Below, one piece after another: positions 14,600 to 23,800 of a stretch of 64,000 nt of DNA. A model generated the notes under the pieces. It was not told the origin of the DNA. It worked only from the letters and a program-made list of their open reading frames with translations, and ran no database searches. Made by a program: the position numbers and the translations under genes. The stretch's first letter is position 1; each line of letters opens with the position of its first letter. The stretch is taken from positions 46,452,975 to 46,516,974 of the forward strand of contig JACSVZ010000007.1 in the NCBI GenBank assembly GCA_014706295.1, in the 5' to 3' direction. Source of the stretch: Lycocorax pyrrhopterus obiensis. Its lineage: Eukaryota > Chordata > Aves > Passeriformes > Paradisaeidae.

Positions 14600-14723
14600 G
14601 GAGATGGAAAAGTGCTCATGAAAGCTAAATTTTATGAAGATTTTGGCTATGTATCACAGATAGCTGTGATACATAACCATAACCTTCATAAAATCTAGCT
14701 TTCATAAACACTTTTCCATCTCC
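14600..14723. repeat. 124-bp near-perfect palindrome (long hairpin)
   Basis: The arms 14600-14659 and 14664-14723 are inverted copies around a four-base centre (14660-14663). Pairing them base by base gives 54 Watson-Crick matches out of 60. Five of the six mismatches are A opposite C on the plus strand (14615/14708, 14617/14706, 14628/14695, 14640/14683, 14647/14676), and one is T opposite T (14643/14680). On the minus strand the five A-C pairs become U-G wobbles, so a minus transcript would fold into a roughly 60-bp stem with a single true mismatch. The outer ends read GGAGATGG and CCATCTCC. It could be a de novo palindrome made by template switching during replication, a miniature inverted-repeat element, or a hairpin RNA precursor. 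The structure is directly visible; any function is inference. Confidence 0.93.
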
Positions 14724-17700
14724 TTATGTCTTTAGAGACCTTAATTGAGTTTTTTTCAGGCTGTTCCATGCAGCTCTTGGAGGAGATACTGCAGAAAATA
14801 CCTGAATTCTCCACTGAAAAAAAATAAATATGGCTTTTCTAACATTACTCTGGTATATGTCCACCTGAGCTTTTATGCTGGATGCTGTGACTGCATGACA
14901 CTGCAAGGTTGTTCAGACAGTGAAATGTACCTTGGAGGGCTTGTCTGAGTTCTAACCTTTGCAGCATGCTGCATAAGAAGTTTGACCTCTTTGTCCTTCT
15001 CTATTCCCTGGCTGAAAAACTGACTTCAAACTCAAAAAGGTGGTAAAAATGAAAAATCAGATGTAGTTCAACATTCATCCATAAATCAGTCTCATAGGAC
15101 TCAGCCAGTTTCTTGGCAAAACGCTTGTGCAGCCACAGAAACCACGCACATGACCACTGCACATTAAAAATGCATTAAAGCTCAAAGGTCAAGATTGGAA
15201 GGAGAAAAGAGTATGTGCACTTCCATGTAATCTCTTATACTTGGAGAAGAAGCAATAGCTTCATGTAGAAATGCCTGAGGAGAAGTGTCCATGTCACTGC
15301 TGTTGTTTTTAATCACATTTATTTTCAGATCACAGTTCTGTTAAGATCATTAATCTTCTGACAAGACAACAGCTAATGCAATAATTTATTCTGGGCTATT
15401 TTATTTTGTAAGCAACATGAGGGAACATGTTTGAACTTGAAATTTGGACAGAGAAAAGTGTGAATGAGGCTACATGTACTGTACTGTGTCAACAGCTATC
15501 TAACCAAATACTTTTCTCAAAAAAATGCAAGGAATCATCTCATCCTATGAAACAGCTGTGTTGTAAAATAAATTAATCCTCTTAAACAGTTTTGAATTTC
15601 TCAAATGAGAGAGTTAAGTGCTGACCCTCATCCCTGATAGTGGCACAGAAAAAGACACTATGTCCTCTCTAATAGATGTCCAGGTGGTCATGATTATTAA
15701 AATACAAAAGAATAATAATAATGAACCAGACACTTATGGACATTAGAGGATCCACTAGGATCATATAACCTACATCAGTTCTTTCTTCCATAGGGGTGCT
15801 CTGCATCCTCTGTATTTTAATATACTCAGAGGTGATGCTCAGACACAACTGAAGCAGGTAGGCATGGACAAGCAGTCAGAAAATTATCTGTAATTTAGTG
15901 TTTCTTCTATGACTTTTGACTACTTTAACAACAACAGAGCAATGTCAGAAATGTATTTCTTACATGGAACTAAATCAGCACTTGGGCTTTAAATCTGAAT
16001 TTGAATCAGATTAAGTAGTACCACTGAAAGCAAAATTTTCACTATAACATGTACTTCACTTAGCTGGCAATTGTGAGTAATGAACAACCTTTAACAAGGT
16101 TGAAGGTCCACTTTTTATCCTAGTCTGTTCACTGGTATTATTTCTAGCTCATTGTGCTGAAGAGCTGCATACACTGTCTAGTAAAGGAAAACAAATCAAA
16201 GCTAATTGCTTATGTAGCTTACCATCATACCAATTCTAAATTTGAAGATTCACAAATGAAATCTTGCTTGTCCTGAATCTCTCCTCTCAGCATCTCTTTT
16301 TCCTCAAATATTTGCCTTCTAAAATTTTCAGAAGGAAACACAAGACACTGCAGGATATAATAATTTACAATTAATGCTTTTTTTCCCCATGGTTCAGGAG
16401 TCCTAGTCAAGCTCCTCATGGGAAAAATAATAACAAGACACAAACAAGAAGACATTTCAAGAAAAATAATGAGAATAAACTGGTCAAATGTCCTCACTGA
16501 AGAAACACTCAGTCCTGACACTGTTTACCTGAAGTGAGAGAACTCTAAAAGGATATGACAAAATATCCAAATCAATGACTAACTGTGAGAAGGGGAATCA
16601 ACATCTGTAATCTTTGGCTCAAGATTCATTAACAGGAAGACATAAAATATATACACAAATGTCAAAGGAAAGATCCATCCTGTGCAACTTAACTGCACAC
16701 ATCATTACCAACAGATCTGTGTCAGATTTTAATGATTTAATAAGGAGATCAGATATTTGTAAATATAATAAAACTAGCCACAGACATAAAAATAAATACT
16801 TATAAATATTCTTGGGAAAAAAATTTTGCAGATTAGGTCTGTATCAGTTACAACATTCAGGAACTTTAAACCCGTGAAATTAATTCTATTGGTAAAGAAG
16901 TGGATAAAGTTTAGGAATTGAAGTTAAATGAAAATAAGAAAATGCTTTAACAGTAAGGGTTCTAAACAGTGCCACAACTCTAGCAGGGGTATAGTGGATA
17001 ATCCACTGACAGAATCCTCAAAGAATGATTGAGTTTTGAGGGAGTTGTAATTTTTTATTGTTGTTTTTGTTTTCCTCCTGAAATATTCTAGTCCATGACA
17101 GACATTGATGAAGCAAGAACTACTCATGGAAACCCTCTATATTCCACAAGAGGTCAGACTAGAGGGTCAAAATAGCCACATCTCTCTATTAAAAAAATCT
17201 ATGAGCATGTAAGACTTGACCTGAAAAATTACTTCTCCATTTTGATGAGTATATGACTCATGGAGAAATATATATGTAAAAAATGGACTGACTGAAGCCT
17301 AGATGCAGCTAAACACCTGGGTCCTGACACTTTCCTTTGACTTCTGATAAAACTATGGACAAATCCTTTAACCTCTCAGTACTCTTACTTTGCACAACTA
17401 TAAAAAATATAAATATGTTCCCACTGCATAGTTTGTTGAGCTGCTTAATTGGTAAATATTTATAAAGGGAATCTAAATCCTTGAATTAAAGAGGAGATAT
17501 GCAAATGATTATTGAATGCAGGTGTTCACGGGTCTATAGTAGCAGAGAATGTTATCTTCCCTTGTGCACCATAACATCTAAGAAATAAATGTCAGCTGTC
17601 ATTTTTAAAGTACTAAGAACAAGCATAATAGGCTGTTTCCAGGCAATTTGTCCTTCTTGGCCCCAGCTGACAGGGACGAATTTTCTGTATCTTCATGAAT

Positions 17701-18293
17701 CACCTTAATGTAGTCACTCAGGAGATGTGTAATAAGATTTGCATATTTGTAACTTTGCAGGGCTACAAGATTTGCGATTCAGTTTTGAAATGTCAGCTGT
17801 TTCTGTTCACATTTATTCCAAAGGCACTAGCAACCATTTTTACAATACATCACATGGATCTCTCTGTGCGATACCTCTTTCCCTAACAGGGAGTTTGTTT
17901 GTTCAAGATCCAGGCAAAAGACATCTGGGGCATAGTAATGCACTGTGTTGCATCAGAAAAAGACCTGGACATGCATTTAGGATAACAAAGACCTCTGCTC
18001 TATGTGCAGCTGTGACTTGGGTGAGGGTCACAAGTGCCATGTCTGTATCCCCTTGAGGGTTTCTCCAGCATCCCTGGAGCTGTAAGCCACAGACAGGTAA
18101 CATCCTTGGGGAAGGAGGGTCTGTGTAACCCTTGCCCCTCTAGTCCAATGAAGGAGTACCTTACCATTTTCTTTCAAGTCCTTTACAACCATTAACCACT
18201 TGGTAATGGCAATTAATACTAGGTAAACACTAGTATTAGTTATATTTCAAAACTGTTTACAGACCTACAAATCTTGCTTCTATTAATATTACA
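14724..18293. other. Non-coding AT-rich stretch, no gene recognised
   Basis: No exon, RNA gene or named repeat is visible on either strand. It ends at the 6-bp target site of the small LTR retroelement that follows. Confidence 0.55.
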
Positions 18294-18299
18294 TTCAGT
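18294..18299. other. Left target-site duplication (TTCAGT)
   Basis: TTCAGT abuts the TG end of the left LTR and is repeated exactly at 19347-19352 after the right LTR. Six bases is the duplication length known for avian sarcoma-leukosis and other class II (betaretrovirus-like) integrases. Confidence 0.93.
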
Positions 18300-18423
18300 T
18301 GTGCCGGAGCTCGCAGTCTTCTGATCCTTGGATTATAATTTCTCATCGCAGAGCTCCAGCAACACGTAGCACACAGCAACCAGGAACAACCACCTCCTCC
18401 TCCTTTGGCTCCTCCCAGGGCTT

Positions 18424-18431
18424 GATTTATA
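18424..18431 (-). promoter_or_regulatory. LTR TATA box (TATAAATC) of the left LTR
   Basis: On the minus strand the motif reads TATAAATC. The palindromic CCAAT element (18481-18491) lies about 50 bp upstream in the element's sense, normal promoter spacing for retroviral U3. The identical motif is kept in the other LTR at 19201-19208, where it would drive full-length transcription. Confidence 0.65.
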
Positions 18432-18480
18432 GGGCTAATGCCCACCCTGCAGCCACAGCTGTTTGTAGGAGGTTAATGAG

Positions 18481-18491
18481 CCAATAATTGG
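18481..18491. promoter_or_regulatory. Palindromic double CCAAT element in U3
   Basis: The 11-mer CCAATAATTGG presents a CCAAT box on each strand. It is unchanged in the partner LTR, about 50 bp upstream of the TATA box in element sense. Binding by NF-Y is what CCAAT boxes usually indicate; here that is inference. Confidence 0.5.
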
Positions 18492-18571
18492 ATCCTGGTG
18501 TGTGGATCCTGCTCTTGAGTGAGAGTTTGGCTAGTGCATACCAACAGGGTTTAAATGCATTATACAACATT

Positions 18572-18581
18572 CCCCCTTTTT
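18572..18581 (-). promoter_or_regulatory. Polypurine tract (plus-strand DNA primer)
   Basis: On the minus strand the tract reads AAAAAGGGGG, followed by AA and then the TG of the 3' LTR. In retroviruses this RNase H-resistant purine run primes second-strand synthesis. Its position, two bases from the LTR edge, fits that role and fixes the element's orientation. Confidence 0.8.
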
Positions 18582-18599
18582 GTTTTGCACTAACCAAAC

Positions 18600-18670
18600 T
18601 ATATTTAATATATTTTTAATCTTTTTTTTAATAAATAACAATTAAATTAATATTTTTTTACTCCATTTCT
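18600..18670. other. AT-rich internal segment near the polypurine tract
   Basis: Within the miniature element the part next to the polypurine tract is almost entirely A and T. This contrasts with the GC-richer leader half (18800-19076). The change of composition suggests that the internal region joins the two ends of a longer parent element, or captured sequence; this is inference. Confidence 0.4.
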
Positions 18671-18734
18671 TTTCAAGACCTTTAAATTAGTTTTTCTCAG
18701 TTCCTGGTTGCTCACCTCTGCAGGTGTTTTGTAT

Positions 18735-18944
18735 TTAATTCTTTTTTAAAGATTTTGAGAGGAAATGCTGGAGGGCTTTAAATATGGCCTGTTCTTTGTT
18801 GACAGACTCTTTTCCCTCCAGCCCCTGGTCTTCACCTCTTCTGGTGATAGTCGGGAGCTCTTTTTCTGGGAGCCTTTTCTCGGCCTCCTGAGCTCCAAGG
18901 GAGCCGTCTTGCGACTTCCCCCCGCTGTGGCCTGCAGTCCACAC
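18735..18944 (-). pseudogene. Open frame in retroelement leader, possible gag-start remnant
   Basis: A 69-codon open frame lies on the element's sense strand downstream of the primer-binding site, where gag would begin in a full retrovirus. It starts at GTG, and the codons upstream back to a TAG contain no ATG, so standard translation is unlikely. The C-terminal part is rich in lysine, serine and hydrophobic residues (…FKALQHFLSKSLKKN), loosely like the amino-terminal matrix helices of class II retroviruses. That resemblance is too weak to assert. It may simply be packaging-leader sequence that happens to lack stops. Confidence 0.3.
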
Positions 18945-19056
18945 CTCTTTGGGTATGAGCCACTAAAGTCCCACTGCAGCAGTTCTCACCCGGGTATAGA
19001 TCTGGGAAGACCCCTCTGGGTGTTTTGCCACGGCGGTTCTCACGCTGCGTGTTGGC

Positions 19057-19074
19057 ATCACGTCGGGGTCACCA
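19057..19074 (-). promoter_or_regulatory. Primer-binding site for tRNA-Trp
   Basis: The minus strand reads TGGTGACCCCGACGTGAT, starting two bases (GG) inside the 5' LTR. TGG pairs with the CCA tail of a tRNA, and the remainder agrees with my knowledge of the avian sarcoma-leukosis virus site that uses tRNA-Trp. The two-base gap between the LTR's CA and the TGG is the normal retroviral arrangement. This is the strongest evidence that the unit is a retroelement and not a chance direct repeat. Confidence 0.9.
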
Positions 19075-19076
19075 CC

Positions 19077-19346
19077 TGTGCCGGAGCTCGCAGTCTTCTG
19101 ATCCTTGGATTATAATTCCTCAGAGCAGAGCTCCAGCAACACATAGCACTCAGCAACCAGGAACAACCACCTCCTCCTTTTTTGGTTCCTCCCAGGGCTT
19201 GATTTATAGGGCTAATGCCCGCCCTGCAGTCACAGCTGTTTGTAGGAGGTTAATGAGCCAATAATTGGATCCTGGTGTGTGGATCCTGCTCTTGAGTGAG
19301 AGTTTGGCTAGTGCATACCAACAGGGTTTAAATACATTATACAACA
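19077..19346 (-). repeat. 5' LTR (in element sense) of the miniature retroelement
   Basis: This is the second 270-bp copy, about 96% identical to 18300-18569 by hand count and with no length difference. The TATA box is at 19201-19208 on the minus strand. It begins directly beside the primer-binding site and ends at the right-hand target duplication. Confidence 0.93.
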
Positions 19347-19352
19347 TTCAGT
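19347..19352. other. Right target-site duplication (TTCAGT)
   Basis: An exact copy of 18294-18299, immediately after the ACAACA end of the right LTR. Perfect flanking duplications argue against recombination between different copies. Confidence 0.93.
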
Positions 19353-19824
19353 GACTGTAGCTGAACCATTAAAAAATACTCAGCACCACAGTTGTTTTTA
19401 TCCCAGAAGTTGAATTAATTAATTTTGCTTTATTGGCTCGTCCCCTTTTTGTCCTTATTTTGACAGTAAAATCCCTTATTTTGTCCTTATTGGAAGGAAT
19501 GTGGGCAAAGGGGGTAAAAAAAGTCAGAACCGTATACCTGAACTACAATGTTTTCATCTTTTTTCTAACCAGTGAGAGGCAGATGAATTATCTCAGAAGT
19601 ACAGAAGCAGAAAACAGGGAAGAATGAACATCATTAAATGACCACCTCCTTCAGTAACAGAAAATTAATTGCGTAGGATACACCTATTTTAACTTAATGA
19701 GTGAAACTTGCCAAATGAACCAGAGAAAAGTCAAAATTCCATAATGCACCCTTGCCTTAGTTTCTATATCCTGATGCTAATTTTATGCTTGCCCTTTTAA
19801 AAAATAAATCACTAGATATCCAGT
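19353..19824. other. Spacer between two LTR insertions, nothing recognised
   Basis: About 470 bp of AT-rich host sequence separates the miniature retroelement from the ERVL-type LTR. No gene is visible. An open frame at 19433-19627 has no recognisable domain. Confidence 0.5.
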
Positions 19825-20879
19825 TGTATTGTGTTTGTATGGCCTGGTTTTTGGTAGCAGAGGGGGCTACAGGGGCTGCTTCTGTGAGAAGCTGCTGGAA
19901 GCTTCCTCCATGTCCAGCAGAGCCAATCCATGGAGGCTCCAAAGATGAACATGCCACTGGCCAAGGCTGGGCCAATTAGAAATAGTGGTAAAGGCTCTGT
20001 GATAACATATTTAAGAAGAAAGGAAAACAAAAAGGGGTTGTGCAGTTGTAATTGCAGCCAGAGAAGAATGGGGTGAGAACCTGTGAGAACAACTCTGCAG
20101 ACACCAGCATCAGTGGAGAAGGAGGGGGAGGAGTTGCTCCAGGAATTGGAGCTGAGATTCCCATTTAGAGCGTGGTGCAGACTGGTGTGGCAGCTGTGCC
20201 CCTGCAGCCCATGGAAATCCATGGGGATGCAGAGACCCACCTTCAGGCCACGGAGGAGCGCCATGCCAGAGCAAGTGGATGCCTGGGAGGAGGCTGTAAA
20301 CCTGTGGGAGATTCATGGAGAGAGGGGCCCTGCTCCCAGGGTGGAGCAGCCTGTCCCTGAAGGACTGCACCCCGTAGCAGAGTGACCCATGCCGCAGCAG
20401 TTTTGGGGGGGACTCTTGCCTGTGAGAGGGACTCACGTTGCAGCAGGACACAGGGAGCTGTTGCTCATGAGAAGGAGCCACACTGGAGAAGTTAATAGAG
20501 AAATGTCTCCCATGGGAGGGACCCCATGGTGCAGCAGGGGAACAACTCCTCTCTCTCCCTGAGCAGAGGGAGAAGCTACAGGTGACAAACTGACCATAAC
20601 CCCTTGTGCCTCTGGGAAGTAGGGAGGGGTGAGGGAAAGGTGTTTTTAAGGGCTCATTTTATTTCTCATTATCCTGCTTTGATGTTAATACTAAATTCAC
20701 TTCATATCTCTAGGAAGAGCCTGTTTCACCCATAATGGTATTTGACGTGCGATCTCTCCTTCTTCTTATCTTAACATGAACATTTAATTAAATTTTCTCT
20801 CCTCTGTCCAGTTTGAGGAGGCGAGTGAGTGAGTAGCTTTGGTGGGTGCCTGGAATTGGGCCAGCATCAACCCACTACA
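19825..20879 (+). mobile_element. Solo LTR of an avian ERVL-type endogenous retrovirus
   Basis: This segment of about 1.05 kb matches my recollection of a common avian ERVL-class LTR. It opens with a TTTGTATGGC-like start, then a lysine-codon-like A/G segment with a TATA-like CATATTTAAG near 20008, a GC-rich middle built of repeated GGGACYCA...GCAGCAGG-like units, and a tail that closes GGGCCAGCATCAACCCACTACA-like at 20879. Sense is plus, judged from the order of TATA-like and poly(A)-like parts. No second LTR or internal region lies nearby, so it is a solo LTR left by recombination. The left edge is uncertain by a few bases, and I found no matching target duplication. It seems old: the poly(A) region is degraded. 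Confidence 0.75.
20370..20545 (+). repeat. Degenerate internal tandem units in the ERVL-type LTR
   Basis: Several imperfect units of roughly 40-60 bp recur, each around a GGGA(C)CCCATG or GGACTCACG core followed by GCAGCAG. Such variable-copy arrays are usual in this LTR's R/U3 part as I know the family. They explain the open frames seen here, which are not genes. Confidence 0.5.
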
Positions 20880-23800
20880 GGAGCTCAGTAGGTGTTTCTG
20901 TTGCATGCTATTATTTGCCTGTAGGATTCAAAGCTATGCAAATTCCAAGGTCCCTGCCAATATTTCCACTGGTTATAAAACAAGCTCTGCTCCTGCTCCC
21001 ACTGATGTAAGGGGCAGGGAATAGCATTCATGCTGAGCATAAATTCATTCTAGCCTGAGAGATATTGAAAAGATTTTGTTTAAAAAAGAGGGGGGGAATC
21101 ATAAACATTAGCACTAGGAATCATTTCACCAAGGGGCCCAAACATTCTGAAATTTTACCAGGAATAGATGAGAAACAACTGTTTTCATTCCCTGTTGAGA
21201 TCCTCCGGGTAATGGAAAAAGAAACAGCTTCCCTGTGCAGCCTCAGAGCCTGATGGTGGGATCACCTCTACAAATTGATGCAATCATCAAACTGTGCTGT
21301 ATCTTTTCTTGAGGTCCTCTTCCACCCTGTTCTTTTTATTTTGCTGGACTCATTTATTTTTTGACGTAGACTTTTTTTATAAATACCAGGAGCACATGCT
21401 GTAGCTCAGAGCTTGTCTGTAAGGTGTACTTTCCAAACTTCATACCAGATTCCGGATGTGAATATCTTTTGGTGTGTCTCTGTGGCTTTTTCCCCAGGAT
21501 AGAAATAAATAAATAGTGGAAATCCACTTTCTCAGCTTACTTCAGATGTAGAAACTTTTTCCAGGCAAGTATTAAGTACCTCAAAGGAATAAATGTGTAA
21601 CAGAACCTAGGACTGTCTGTTCAGTAAAAGATGTCAGTGAAAAACAGTTATAATCACTCAGACTTTCTCCAATTTTCTTTAAAAATAATACATATCAAAA
21701 AAACCCTCCAACTACTAAAGCCGCGGGGGGAAAGAAGCTTTTTGTTCACTATTTCAGGTCTAGAAAGTCTCTTCCATGGAAACAAAACCCCCAGCTGACT
21801 TCTGCCTCACATTTGCTCATCACTAGCATCTCACCTGTGTATCAGAGTGCATCACACAACTTCTCCACTTCATGGCTGTCTTGAATTATGGAGCTATGGA
21901 AAGGTCCTAGCACAGCAGTGAAGCTCCCCAATGAGGAACATATGAAGAAAAGAGTCTCCCAAGTGACTCCCCCTCCAAGAAGACCTGTTGAAAGCAACCC
22001 TTTCCACCTGCAGCCTTGATGTGTGGCCATTTTTCTATCAAGTAGTGCCAGAGCCCCAACACACAAGTGAAACATGTTCCACTCCATGGGACAGAAGAGC
22101 ACGATGTGCTGAGTATAAGTGCAGCATTGGCATGAAGGAATTCCTACCCATGGCTGAAGATACGTTACATCTAATTTCTCTCTCCAGTAACATAACAGTC
22201 AAAAGTGCAGTCAAATAAAACAAAAATACTGACAAAATACTTTCCACTCCCTCGTAGACATTGCTACATGCAAAACACATGGCAGAAACACATGCAGTTA
22301 ACCACTGAATATTTGTGTCATGTATTCAAGTCCGTCTGAGCTGAAGTTTCAGCTCCTTCTTGATATTTGCCCAGGAGAAGCTGAGCTCTCAATACTTCTG
22401 GTGATTTCTGTTATGTGGAAGGTGAGCAAAATTGCAATGCATTGCACTATATCCATTTCCAAGCTTCTTGTAGATTGGTACCATAGGAAAGCAGTTCAAT
22501 TGAATTCATAGAAGATTTATATTACTCTGCTCCAGGATGTGATGGTATGGAGCAGACAGAGCAACAATAACACAGTGTGACAGCAAATCAGACAGTATGT
22601 CCCATAGAATCTATCCAATTTTGGTAAGATTAATTTTTCACTTTTCTTCGCCTTCCCAGTTCATCATCTTTGGGAATCGTACATGAAGTTCCATATTTCA
22701 ACAGCTAAATTCCTTTTATTAAGAGAGCACATTAATTTAAAGCTGAGCTTACATGCATCTCTTCTGTGCTGCAATGTCCAGTATAGACACATTGCAAGAG
22801 CTGACTGTAATTAGCAGTCAAAACAAAAATGTCCTCCCTCTTTTTCACTCCATGTCTTTGTCAGCTAAATTCTAATTAGCAGAGGACAGATAACACTAGA
22901 GAAACTCCACAAATATGCAGACACAGCTTCCATAAGTCGTATTCTCTACTCATAATATTATTATTAATGAAGATATTCTCCACTGTTACCATGGGACCCC
23001 ATGTCTGATAAGGCTAAACTGCATTACTGCATGTACCAGATATTCACGCTGAGTAAACAGAAGAAGAGATGGTAAAGATTTCAGTCCAAACAATGACAGG
23101 AACTCAAACTTGTAAAAATTGGAATAATAGAGGCAGACTTGCTCTGGGGATAAAGCAATCTGGCAAGAATAAAGACAGTGAAGTCCTGCAGCACAGATGG
23201 GAGGTGAGAATAAAAGAATTTAAAAGTACAGGATGTTTTCCTCCAGACACTTGCAGTCCTTAACAGTAACATATATTTCTTGCTTTTTGTCATACAGAAA
23301 TGTTTTTCTTAAAAAACATCAATTGGGGTTAGAAAAATACATAATGTGGTATGTGAGGACAGTCCAATGTTTAGATGTCTTTTTAATGTATGGAAGTACC
23401 TAATATGACTTTAAAAGCTCAGACAATCCTTATAGTACTTCAGGAATTTACACTTGCACACTCAAAAATGAGCAAAATACCTACATATTGTGCCCAATAA
23501 TGTGTGGAGAACAGAACCTTTTGCTACCCATTGCATGGCACTGACTGAACTAGCTGAAACCTCTTAATTCAATCAAAACATCCCGGGAGAACACAATGCT
23601 TGAAAATTGTGTTTGGCAGTAGGTAGCACTCTTCCATTTAAATCCCATCTATTCACAACAGCAGAGGAAAGTCCAGCTGCTCTCTGAATTAGCATGCATC
23701 TTGCATCCAGCTGTTCTGGAAAATCCATAGCTAGCACTTGAAGACATTAGATTTTAAGTTATTATATACACACATCATTAACTTTAAAAAGTAGAGTAAA

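Larger units (their letters stand above)
18300..18569 (-). repeat. 3' LTR (in element sense) of the miniature retroelement
   Basis: This 270-bp LTR has termini TGTGCC and ACAACA on the plus strand. In sense (minus) orientation it carries a TATA box at 18424-18431 and a CCAAT-containing palindrome at 18481-18491. About 10 of the 11 differences from the partner LTR fall in 18300-18453 and only one in 18454-18569. The partner lies 777 bp away in the same orientation. Confidence 0.93.
18300..19346 (-). mobile_element. Miniature non-autonomous LTR retroelement with tRNA-Trp primer site (alpharetrovirus-like)
   Basis: A structurally complete provirus-like unit of only 1047 bp. Two direct 270-bp LTRs begin and end TG...CA and are flanked by the perfect duplication TTCAGT. 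The sense strand is minus. Reading that way, the 5' LTR is at 19077-19346, then two bases, an 18-nt primer-binding site, about 507 bp of internal sequence, a purine tract, and the 3' LTR at 18300-18569. The primer site matches the tRNA-Trp-complementary site known for Rous sarcoma and leukosis viruses. There is no room for gag-pro-pol-env, and I see no reverse-transcriptase motif, so it must have been copied in trans. This is TRIM-like architecture. By hand the LTRs differ at about 11 of 270 positions, so the insertion is old but not ancient. It may belong to a known avian repeat family that I cannot name without a search. Confidence 0.9.

Noticed and set aside
18300..19346. Tandem duplication or CRISPR-like explanation for the repeated 270-bp sequence
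   Set aside because: The repeats have TG/CA ends, a primer-binding site, a purine tract and matching target duplications, which only an LTR retroelement explains.
20083..20481. Open frames of 100-150 codons on both strands
   Set aside because: They are inside the GC-rich tandem part of the ERVL-type LTR, which is non-coding in this family.
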